From positions 1 through 5,936 of the forward strand of contig QAKK01000010.1 in assembly GCA_003343845.1 (NCBI GenBank): a stretch of 5,936 nucleotides of DNA. The letters are read 5' to 3'. Numbering within the stretch: the stretch's first letter is position 1; each line of letters begins with the position of its first letter. A program made the position numbers and the translations under genes. The notes under the pieces are model-generated. The model made no database searches and was not told the DNA's origin. It saw only the letters and a program-made list of their open reading frames with translations. The stretch is from Oscillospiraceae bacterium. Its GTDB lineage: Bacteria; Bacillota; Clostridia; Oscillospirales; CAG-272. This document shows positions 1 through 5,936 of this stretch, piece by piece.

Positions 1-3000
1 ACGGACAGCGAAGGCATCATGAAACTGGACGACGCGAACATTGACAAAACAAAAGAAAAAATGACATGGCTCGAAGCAAACGATCTGCTTGAAAAGCAGC
101 AGGGGCTTTCATACAGATTTTACGCAAGCGACGACCCGATGTCTCGCGCCGGATATGCTATGTTTGCGGATGACCACGAACAAAACGGCGACGCCTACGG
201 CGGAGATAAGCCACGCGCTTTCTCCGTGCGAGAGGATGACCTCGTTCCGGTTTGGGAACTGTCTGAAAAAATCGCAGAAGCACGGCATGAGACGGACGAA
301 TACACGCCATGGATTTTGGAAGACTATGCCGAATTGAGCGACGAAGACTTTGCGGACATGTTCAATCCATCGGATATTGTAGATAGTGCATATGCATGGG
401 ACAATGAAGAACTGACCGAGTGGTTCTATAACCATGTGGCAGAGCCGAACAAAATCGGTGGTGTGAAGACGAGCGACGGCGCGATCGTGTTTGACAAGGA
501 CTTGATTCGGCGGAATATTCCGGCGGAAATTGTATACACGCAGGCGTCGTCCAACGAAGAATTTCTTGCGAAGTACGGAGATGATACTGAAGCAGATCCC
601 GACATCCGCTATTCCGTCTCCTCGACGGACGCAATCGACATCGACTTCGAGCGGCGGCTGAACGCCGCGCGCGGGCGGCAGACGAGCGTCTCCGAGGTGC
701 TGCGGCGCAACGAAAAAGAGGCGCGCGCCGTCAAGCGTGAGTTTCTGCCGGACGTGAAGACGGTGGGCGAGGTGGCACGTTCGTTTGCCGAGATCGGGCT
801 TGCCGAGGATGCGACGACAGCAGAGTTGGTCAAAGCGACGACCGATGCGGCGGTTGCGATGCGGGCGGCGTATCTCGAGCGGCGTATCGCCAACGAGGCA
901 ACCAAGGACGCCAAGAGCCGCACGGCGGCGAAGAAGCTGATAGAGGCTGCCGAAATGGTCAAGCTGCCGGAGGGCATGTCAAAGACGCAGGCTGCGGCGG
1001 CGATGGCGGATGCGCTGTATCAGACGAACACCTCCGACCGAAAGACGGTGAAGGAGCTTGTGGCGCAGTACGGCGCGATCAAGCCCGGCGAAAAGCCGTC
1101 GCGCACGCTTTCCGTGCCGAAGCGCACTGACGAAGGGCGCAACGTCTCGGAGGCGGTACGCACTGTGCTGGAAGCGCGTGTGACCCCGGACGGCATGGTG
1201 CCGACAATCGAGGATGCGATCGAGAGCGGCGACTTCTCCTATGAGACGATCACGGACAAGGCATCGCTGTCGCGGGCGAAGAGCAAGATCCGCCGTGGGT
1301 ATCAGGCAGCCTATGATGACTTCCGCAGTGCGGCAAGGCGCGGCAATGTCTCCAAGGATCAGATCACGCTCGGCTTTGAGCTGTACAATCAGGCTGCCAA
1401 TTCCGGCACGGAAGAAGGCACGCGGCAGGCAATGGAGATTTTTGCGGACATCGTTTCGACGGCGCGTAGTTCTGGGCAGACCCTTGCTGCCATGCGTCTG
1501 CTCAAAAAGATGTCGCCGGACGGACAGCTCTACACGGTGCAGCGGACGATCAACCGCATCAATGAGAGCATCGGCACACACAAGAAACGGCAGCTTGACC
1601 GTGCGCGTGCGACGGTGGATGACGCCATGTGGAACGGTCGCGAGGACGCGACGGAGGAAATGGCGCGGTCGATCGTGCAGATGGGACAGGGACTGCCGGT
1701 TGAAGAATGGGTGGACGCCATCGGCAACCTGGTGGGCGACGGCATTGCTGCGCGCCTCAGCCCGAAGACCAAGGCGGAACGGCTGGTCTCGCAGAACATC
1801 AGGAGCGACATCCTAAAGTTTGCTGAGGATTATCTGCCGCGCGCTGCCGGTGAGCGCAAGAGCAAGACGGCGGCAGAACGGCTTGCCGACTACTTCGCGA
1901 ACAAGGACAACTACGAAAAGGTGTGGGAACGCGCGCAGAAGTCCATCCGCGAAAAGTATGCGGACAACCCGGATGCGCTGGCGCAGTTTGACGCATTTCT
2001 CGTCGGCACGCTGTCAAACAATGTGGCGGACAGCAGCGTGATGCTGAGTGCGATCGCCAAAGCCGCAATCAGCGAGGACAGCAGCATCCGGCAGACGGCG
2101 CTGCGGGCAACGCTCGGTGATGCAGACGGGGTCGCGCTGGACATCTACAACCGCCTGAATCAGACCGTGCAGGCGGTGGGGGACGACGCAGTTGTGCTGC
2201 GGGACGCGATCCTGCGCTATGTGCGCGAGACCGCCGCAGAGAAAGCGACGCCGCAGATGGTGGAGAATGAGATCCGCCGCGCGGTGCGCGAGGCGGGCAC
2301 GACCATCGGCGAGATCATCCGAAGCGACACGCTTGAGCGCGCATCCGTGCTGCGGCGCATCCAAAGCTACCTGATCGAAAATCTCGGCATTTCCGCCGAT
2401 GCCGCCGGTGAGGCTGCCGAAATCATCCGGCAGAACTTCACCAAGATGACCGAGGAAAAGTCCCGCGCGGCGCTGGAAGCTACGCTGAAGGACAAACCGC
2501 GCTCGGTGCGCAAGACGGCGGAGGAACGCTTCCGCGAGTACGCCAACCTCGGCGCGTTCGAGGGAGAGTACAACGAGGCAATCTCGAAGAAGCTGTTCGG
2601 CGAGACGGTCAGGATCAACGAGAAGCTTGTGCAAAAGTTCCGAGCCGCGGAGACCGAGGAACAGCGCACCGAAATTCTCAAAGACATTTATCGGGACGTC
2701 GGACGGCAGGTTCCGTCCACCTGGCTTGAAAAATGGACGGCGTGGCGGTATCTCTCGATGCTGTTCAACCCGACAACGCATATCCGCAATGTGGTAGGCA
2801 ACGCGGGCTTTGTGCCGATTGTAATGGCGAAAAACAAGGTTGCGTGGCTCATTGAATCCGGGGTCGGTCTGGTCAACAAGGACTTTGAAAAGACAAAGGC
2901 GATCATCGGCAGGAGCAGCGACCTCGTGAAGGCGGCGGACGCGGACTTTTTGAAGTATCAGGAGGCGCTGTTTGACGGCGGCAAATACCGCGACGAGGTC

Positions 3001-4767
3001 AATGCAAACAAGTACATTGACGAGGGACGTCGCATCTTCCGGGACACGCTGAAAATCGGTGACAAGGGCGTGCTGAATCACCTCTACGATTTCAACAGCT
3101 GGGCGCTGTCGGCGGAGGACATGATCTTCAAGAAGCAGTATTATGTCTACGCACTGGCATCGTGGTGCAAAACGCACGGCATTACCGCCGAGCAGATGAA
3201 GCGCGGCGAGGGGCTGGACGCTGCACGCGCCTACGCTATCCGCGAGGCGCAGCGTAACACCTACAACGATGCGAATGCGTTCAGCGACATTCTGTCGCGC
3301 AGGACGGGCAATGCGGTTGTCGATACGGCAGTTTCGGCAATTATGCCGTTCCGCCGCACACCGGCGAACATTCTCGCGCGTGGGCTGGAATACAGCCCTG
3401 CCGGGCTGCTTTGGACGATCACGCGCGGCACGTATCAGCTGCGGAATGGTGAAATCAGCGCGGCGCAGTACATCGACAATCTGGCGCAAGGGCTGACCGG
3501 CACGATGATTCTTGCGCTTGGCGCGTTTCTTGCGCATCTCGGCATCATCGGCTTCGGCGGCGACGACGACAAAGAGAAAGACTTCGAGAAGATGTACGGG
3601 CATCAGCAGTATTCTATTGAGATCGGCGGCAAGAGCATCACGCTGGACTGGCTCGCGCCCGAATCCATCCCGTTTTTCACGGGGGTGAACTTCTACGAAT
3701 TGATGCAGGACGGCGGCTTTTCGCTTGACGACATCGTCAGCACAATCGAGCTTGTCACAGACCCGATGCTGAACATGAGTATGCTGCAGGGGATGAACGA
3801 CATGATCGAAAATGCAAAGTGGTCAAACACAAGCGCGCTCGGCGCGGTTGCAACGGGTGCGCTCGAAAGTCTGATTTCTCAGAATTTCCCGACGCTGCTT
3901 GGCAAGCTGGAACGCATCACGCAGCCGGACAGAATGACGACCTATGTGGACAAGAACAAATGGATGCCTGCTGCCGCGCAGAAGACGCTCGGCAAGCTGT
4001 CGCAGAAGGTTCCCGGTCTCGACTACAATCAGATCCCGTATATCGATGCGTGGGGCGAGAAGGAAACAAACACAAGCGCTGCATGGCGCGCGTTTGACCA
4101 GCTGATGAACCCGGCATACACGGCGACGGTAGAATCCACGCCGCTGGAACAGGAGATCATCCGGCTACACCGCGCAACGAACGAGAACGACATGTTCCCG
4201 ACGCGCGCGCAGAAGTCTTTCACCGTGAAGCGACGCAAGGACGGCAAGCCGCTGACCGGCGACGAGAAGGACGACGAGGTAAAAGCCGTGGATTTCAACA
4301 TGACCGCCGAGCAGTATGTGAAATATGCAACCTATCGCGGAAAGGCATCGAAACGCATTACGGAGGCGCTGATCAAATCGCCGTACTACAAGCAGGGGGA
4401 CGACAAGACGCGCCGCGAGATGTTTGCCGCTGCATACGATATTGCAGACGCGCAGGCAAAGATGCTTGTCTCGGACTACCGCCCGGACGGATGGATTGCA
4501 AAGGCGATCGCCGCATGCAAGGAGACCGGCATTACGGAAATGCAGTATATTACGCTGCATCAGCAGAACAAGAACATCAACGGCAAATACGGCGGTGAAT
4601 CGATTGACAACCTTGCCGGGGCGCGGAAGATGCAGATGCTGTATAAAGCAACTTTGTCGCCCGCGCAGCGCGCAAGGCTTGCGGATGATTTCGACGTCGG
4701 TAAGACGGTGCGCGGCTGGGATGAAGCGTATACGGAAAAATTTTTGTCATGGTACAGGGAGGGCTGA
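1..4767 (+). CDS. Giant phage polyvalent protein (ART-like N-terminal module, helical middle, LPD38-like C-terminal region), 5' partial
   Basis: No stop precedes the first ATG (base 19) in frame, and the codons from base 1 read TDSEGI, so the gene probably begins left of the window; numbering here is from that ATG (1582 residues to the TGA). Residues about 30-165 carry GYAMF (45-49), an AYG (59-61), NPSDIVDSA (116-124) and DGAIVFDKDLI (153-163), which resemble the ADP-ribosyltransferase-like modules of phage polyvalent proteins. A linker DPDIRYSV (193-200), typical after such modules, leads into a charged Ala-rich helical region (about 205-900) containing GQTLAAMRLLKKMSP (486-500). The last third has FNPTTHIRNVVGN (916-928), AIMPFRRTPANILARG (1107-1122), a hydrophobic stretch (about 1155-1182) ending in Gly and Asp-rich sequence, and DWLAPESIPFFTG (1210-1222). 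I recognise this as the LPD38-like class of large polyvalent-protein-associated domain. Known for the family: huge phage or conjugative-element proteins thought to enter the host with the DNA. Inference: virion-internal or ejected protein. The enzymatic activity of the N-terminal module is unproven. Confidence 0.85.
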   Translation, partial: TDSEGIMKLDDANIDKTKEKMTWLEANDLLEKQQGLSYRFYASDDPMSRAGYAMFADDHEQNGDAYGGDKPRAFSVREDDLVPVWELSEKIAEARHETDEYTPWILEDYAELSDEDFADMFNPSDIVDSAYAWDNEELTEWFYNHVAEPNKIGGVKTSDGAIVFDKDLIRRNIPAEIVYTQASSNEEFLAKYGDDTEADPDIRYSVSSTDAIDIDFERRLNAARGRQTSVSEVLRRNEKEARAVKREFLPDVKTVGEVARSFAEIGLAEDATTAELVKATTDAAVAMRAAYLERRIANEATKDAKSRTAAKKLIEAAEMVKLPEGMSKTQAAAAMADALYQTNTSDRKTVKELVAQYGAIKPGEKPSRTLSVPKRTDEGRNVSEAVRTVLEARVTPDGMVPTIEDAIESGDFSYETITDKASLSRAKSKIRRGYQAAYDDFRSAARRGNVSKDQITLGFELYNQAANSGTEEGTRQAMEIFADIVSTARSSGQTLAAMRLLKKMSPDGQLYTVQRTINRINESIGTHKKRQLDRARATVDDAMWNGREDATEEMARSIVQMGQGLPVEEWVDAIGNLVGDGIAARLSPKTKAERLVSQNIRSDILKFAEDYLPRAAGERKSKTAAERLADYFANKDNYEKVWERAQKSIREKYADNPDALAQFDAFLVGTLSNNVADSSVMLSAIAKAAISEDSSIRQTALRATLGDADGVALDIYNRLNQTVQAVGDDAVVLRDAILRYVRETAAEKATPQMVENEIRRAVREAGTTIGEIIRSDTLERASVLRRIQSYLIENLGISADAAGEAAEIIRQNFTKMTEEKSRAALEATLKDKPRSVRKTAEERFREYANLGAFEGEYNEAISKKLFGETVRINEKLVQKFRAAETEEQRTEILKDIYRDVGRQVPSTWLEKWTAWRYLSMLFNPTTHIRNVVGNAGFVPIVMAKNKVAWLIESGVGLVNKDFEKTKAIIGRSSDLVKAADADFLKYQEALFDGGKYRDEVNANKYIDEGRRIFRDTLKIGDKGVLNHLYDFNSWALSAEDMIFKKQYYVYALASWCKTHGITAEQMKRGEGLDAARAYAIREAQRNTYNDANAFSDILSRRTGNAVVDTAVSAIMPFRRTPANILARGLEYSPAGLLWTITRGTYQLRNGEISAAQYIDNLAQGLTGTMILALGAFLAHLGIIGFGGDDDKEKDFEKMYGHQQYSIEIGGKSITLDWLAPESIPFFTGVNFYELMQDGGFSLDDIVSTIELVTDPMLNMSMLQGMNDMIENAKWSNTSALGAVATGALESLISQNFPTLLGKLERITQPDRMTTYVDKNKWMPAAAQKTLGKLSQKVPGLDYNQIPYIDAWGEKETNTSAAWRAFDQLMNPAYTATVESTPLEQEIIRLHRATNENDMFPTRAQKSFTVKRRKDGKPLTGDEKDDEVKAVDFNMTAEQYVKYATYRGKASKRITEALIKSPYYKQGDDKTRREMFAAAYDIADAQAKMLVSDYRPDGWIAKAIAACKETGITEMQYITLHQQNKNINGKYGGESIDNLAGARKMQMLYKATLSPAQRARLADDFDVGKTVRGWDEAYTEKFLSWYREG
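19..600 (+). other. N-terminal ART-like domain module of the giant protein
   Basis: This sub-region encodes residues 1-194. The motif order is an aromatic-Arg pair YRF (32-34), then GYAMFADD (45-52), then AYG (59-61), then GAIVFDKDLI (154-163). It parallels the polyvalent ADP-ribosyltransferase pattern, in which a glycine-aromatic-phenylalanine-Thr/Ser-Asp motif precedes an alanine-tyrosine and the domain closes with a VFDP.QI-like strand. The canonical His-Gly-Thr of that family is not seen; YRF sits where it would be expected, so the domain may be an R-class variant, a degenerate fold, or a different domain with similar spacing. By hand count, bases 361-600 are about 48% GC against about 65% in 601-840, which suggests a separate origin from the body of the gene. 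Confidence 0.45.
2740..3720 (+). other. LPD38-like domain region with putative membrane-active segment
   Basis: This sub-region encodes roughly residues 908-1234. It begins with a Trp-rich WRYLSMLFNPTTHIRN motif and a hydrophobic helix (about 930-952, GFVPIVMAKNKVAWLIESG). It passes through an Asp/Arg-rich helical section with YNDANAFSDILS, then MPFRRTPANIL. A long apolar stretch, LTGTMILALGAFLAHLGIIG (about 1159-1178), ends in GFGGDDDKEKD. A beta-like section IEIGGKSITLDWLAP follows. This order is what I know from LPD38-type phage proteins. The apolar stretch could insert into a membrane; there is no N-terminal signal peptide, so a role after ejection into the host, or packing inside the capsid, is more plausible than ordinary membrane targeting. 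That role is inferred, not shown. Confidence 0.6.
4756..4763 (+). promoter_or_regulatory. Strong Shine-Dalgarno for the BppU-like gene
   Basis: AGGGAGGG lies inside the last codons of the giant gene and ends 6 bases before a TTG at 4770. The upstream in-frame ATG at 4749 has only a weak GGA placed about 12 bases before it. This site therefore decides the start: the TTG gives a protein beginning MENRQLNFDVARGG, which looks like a normal family N-terminus, whereas the ATG adds seven residues encoded by the ribosome-binding site itself. Confidence 0.8.
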
Positions 4768-4769
4768 TC

Positions 4770-5879
4770 TTGGAGAACAGACAACTGAATTTTGATGTAG
4801 CGAGAGGCGGTGTGCAGCACCGCCTCTCGGTTTGTGTGGGGGATACGAAGTCACGGACGGTGACGGCGCGTTTCTTCAGCGGCAGCGAGCCAGTGCCGCT
4901 GACGGTGGCGTATCTGCGCGGTCTTCGCGCAGACGGCAAGCAGATCTATGCGGCGTGCACCGTCGATGATGGTGCGGCGACATACACCTTTACCACGAGT
5001 GATCTATCGGTCGGCGGCACGCTGATGTGCGAGTTTGACCTGCACAACGGCGATGCAGTGATGACCTCGCCGCGATTCGCCGTGCTTTGCGGTAAACCGT
5101 TGTACACAGGAGAGGGCGCAGAGGGGAGCAACGAATATGCTGCGTACATCGCCGCGCTGCTCAAGCTGGAGAATCTCACGGTCACAGCCGAGGCGGGTGA
5201 CGCGGCGGCGGCAACTGCGACGGTCGGGGACACGGCGGTGCAGCTGCACTTTGTCCTGCCGAAAGGCGACAAGGGCGAAAAGGGCGACAAGGGCGAACCG
5301 GGAGCAAAAGGGGACAAGGGCGATGCCTTTACCTATGCGGATTTCACCGCAGAGCAACTGGCGGCGCTCAAAGTCAAGGGCGACAAAGGTGACAAGGGCG
5401 ATAAAGGCGACAAGGGAGACCCCGGTGCAGACGGCATACCCGGAGCAAAGGGAGACAAGGGCGAAAAAGGCGACGCCGGAACTCCCGGAAAAGACGGCGC
5501 ACCAGGCGCAAAAGGCGACAAAGGCGACACAGGAGACCCCGGCGCAAAAGGCGACAAGGGAGAGACAGGAGCAACTGGACCTCAAGGTCCTTCCGGTAAA
5601 GACGGTACAAATGGCACTAATGGTATAACTCCTGCAATCGGCACTAATGGTAACTGGTACTTAGGTACAACAGATACAGGCAAGCCATCAAGAGGTGCTA
5701 AGGGTGAAACAGGACCACAAGGAGACACAGGTCCTCAAGGTCCACAAGGGCTTCAAGGCGAAAAAGGCGCAAAAGGTGACCCCGGCAGTGATTATGTACT
5801 GACAGACGCAGACAAGACGGAGATTGCCGCGCTTGTGCTTACGCAGATACCCGACGGAGACGAGGTGGCGTATGGATAA
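4770..5879 (+). CDS. BppU-like baseplate/tail-fibre protein with collagen-like repeats
   Basis: With the TTG start the protein has 369 residues (376 if the ATG at 4749 were used, which would overlap the upstream gene by 19 bases). Residues 1 to about 115 look like the N-terminal domain of BppU-type baseplate upper proteins: LNFDVARGG, alternating beta-strand pattern, and TSPRFAV near 99-105 followed by GKPLY. A short linker (SNEYAAYIAALLKLENLTV, then VQLHFVLPKG) leads into three Gly-X-Y blocks at residues 166-186, 204-287 and 309-341, 46 triplets in all, rich in GDK and GPQ. Two non-collagen interruptions occur: FTYADFTAEQLAALKVK, and a 21-residue segment containing NGNWYLG. The C-terminal tail, YVLTDADKTEIAALVL, is common in such proteins. 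Family knowledge: BppU-type proteins attach host-binding parts to the tail tip, and collagen-like phage segments form trimeric fibre shafts. Inference: a trimeric adsorption or adaptor protein. No receptor-binding head is visible, so a downstream gene may supply it. Bases about 5577-5757 differ in composition from the rest. Confidence 0.85.
   Translation: MENRQLNFDVARGGVQHRLSVCVGDTKSRTVTARFFSGSEPVPLTVAYLRGLRADGKQIYAACTVDDGAATYTFTTSDLSVGGTLMCEFDLHNGDAVMTSPRFAVLCGKPLYTGEGAEGSNEYAAYIAALLKLENLTVTAEAGDAAAATATVGDTAVQLHFVLPKGDKGEKGDKGEPGAKGDKGDAFTYADFTAEQLAALKVKGDKGDKGDKGDKGDPGADGIPGAKGDKGEKGDAGTPGKDGAPGAKGDKGDTGDPGAKGDKGETGATGPQGPSGKDGTNGTNGITPAIGTNGNWYLGTTDTGKPSRGAKGETGPQGDTGPQGPQGLQGEKGAKGDPGSDYVLTDADKTEIAALVLTQIPDGDEVAYG
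4801..4829 (+). repeat. Perfect 12-bp inverted repeat (5-base loop) near the start of the BppU-like gene
   Basis: The left arm CGAGAGGCGGTG (4801-4812) and right arm CACCGCCTCTCG (4818-4829) are exact reverse complements around the loop TGCAG. The RNA hairpin would be GC-rich and begin 31 bases after the TTG start, within codons for ARGGVQHRLS. The following bases, GTTTGTGTGGG, lack a T run, so this is not a standard intrinsic terminator. Possible roles are pausing or slowing at the gene start, stabilising a processed mRNA end, or none. The pairing is certain; the function is unknown. Confidence 0.7.
5265..5792 (+). repeat. Collagen-like Gly-X-Y coding repeats in three blocks
   Basis: Block 1 (5265-5327) has 7 triplets, block 2 (5379-5630) has 28, and block 3 (5694-5792) has 11. 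Gly occupies every third residue without a break within each block. Blocks 1 and 2 are built mainly from GDK, GEK, GAK, GDP and GAP triplets written with GGC-GAC-AAG-like codons, so the DNA itself is a set of imperfect 9- and 18-base direct repeats. Block 3 uses GPQ, GET and GLQ with different codons. Such repetition is prone to slippage and homologous recombination, which would alter shaft length. Confidence 0.9.
5577..5757 (+). other. Lower-GC, codon-shifted patch inside the collagen region
   Basis: By hand count 5581-5760 is about 49% GC, against about 62% for 5401-5580, although both encode much Gly-X-Y. Codons here are GGT, ACT, ACA, CCT, CAA, AAT, plus ATA, TTA and AGA; the flanking parts favour GGC, GAC, AAG and GCG. 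The patch covers the end of block 2, the NGNWYLG-containing interruption and most of block 3, and stops where GGC-rich codons resume. It looks like a segment acquired from another phage, with the repeats as likely crossover sites. Confidence 0.6.
5862..5867 (+). promoter_or_regulatory. Shine-Dalgarno for the third gene
   Basis: GAGGTG, encoded by the final codons of the BppU-like gene, lies 4 bases before the ATG at 5872 (6 bases if only GAGG pairs). It supports that start and translational coupling across the 8-base gene overlap. Confidence 0.6.
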
Positions 5880-5936
5880 AGTCGTTGTGACAAAAAACAA
5901 GCTGGACGCACTCGCGCAGCACATTAACGCAAAGGC
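5872..5936 (+). CDS. Small phage tail-region protein, 3' partial
   Basis: An ATG overlaps the end of the BppU-like gene (ATGGATAA, 8 shared bases) and the frame stays open to the right edge, giving MDKVVVTKNKLDALAQHI and four further residues. The opening pattern, a short strand followed by KLDALAQHINAK, resembles the start of phage tail or fibre-region proteins from Clostridia, where a KL..LADAI helix is usually followed by a glycine/serine turn. Only 21 complete codons are visible, so the product cannot be named. Its position suggests a tail-region structural or accessory protein that is co-translated with the preceding fibre gene. Confidence 0.7.
   Translation, partial: MDKVVVTKNKLDALAQHINAK

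Noticed and set aside
1214..1816. 200-codon plus-strand frame overlapping the giant gene
   Set aside because: It is very Arg- and Ser-rich, as expected of an out-of-frame reading of GC-rich coding DNA, has no ribosome site worth noting, and no domain is recognisable.
2014..3603. 529-codon open frame on the minus strand opposite the giant gene
   Set aside because: It lies wholly opposite a better-supported frame with recognisable motifs. High GC at third positions removes stops on the complement. Its translation is Arg/Ala/His-rich with no recognisable motif.
4749..4769. Programmed frameshift or fusion between the giant gene and the fibre gene
   Set aside because: The T-rich AAAAATTTTTG run before the junction (about 4736-4746) drew attention, but the downstream gene has its own strong ribosome site and start, so ordinary re-initiation explains the arrangement.
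4801..4842. Intrinsic transcription terminator
   Set aside because: The hairpin is strong but is not followed by a T tract and lies within a coding region, so it is listed only as an inverted repeat.
5333..5557. Minus-strand Pro/Ser-rich frame (repeating SPLSP) across the collagen region
   Set aside because: It is simply the complement of the Gly-X-Y codon repeats.
5379..5630. CRISPR-like or satellite DNA array
   Set aside because: Units are imperfect, in frame, have no spacers of constant length, and are fully explained by collagen-like triplets.

Overview
The window is a compact, one-strand block of phage (or prophage) late genes. Both the GC-rich codon use (G/C-ending codons dominate, for example CGC for Arg and GGC for Gly) and the protein types point to a phage of a gut-type Firmicute (Clostridia/Oscillospiraceae style). 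That host assignment is inference; no chromosomal or tRNA marker is present. I see no RNA gene, insertion sequence, CRISPR array, attachment site or intrinsic terminator.

Layout. (1) Bases 1-4767 are one uninterrupted reading frame, already open at the left edge. It encodes a very large multidomain 'polyvalent' phage protein. Its parts are an N-terminal module with ADP-ribosyltransferase-polyvalent-like motifs, a long charged Ala-rich helical middle, and a C-terminal third of the large-polyvalent-protein-associated (LPD38-like) type with a strongly hydrophobic segment. (2) Bases 4770-5879 encode a 369-residue BppU-like baseplate/tail-fibre protein. It probably starts at a TTG codon behind a strong Shine-Dalgarno. 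A beta-type N-terminal domain is followed by three collagen-like Gly-X-Y blocks (46 triplets) and a short C-terminal tail. (3) From 5872 a third gene begins, overlapping the second by 8 bases, and runs off the right edge. Its first residues look like the start of small phage tail-region proteins.

How they fit together. Gaps are essentially zero, so the three genes form one translationally linked operon. The arrangement of a giant helical protein with a hydrophobic segment, then a fibre-like host-contact protein, then a further tail-region gene, is what one expects of the virion-entry and adsorption part of a phage genome. The giant protein may be carried in the virion and delivered into the host, while the collagen-like protein probably sits at the tail tip.

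The most notable signals beyond annotation are these. GC changes abruptly near base 600, at the domain border of the giant protein. A second lower-GC patch, with different codon use, lies inside the collagen region (about 5577-5757). A perfect 12-bp inverted repeat with a 5-base loop lies about 30 bases into the BppU-like gene. The two compositional patches suggest module swapping at both the putative effector domain and the putative host-contact fibre.
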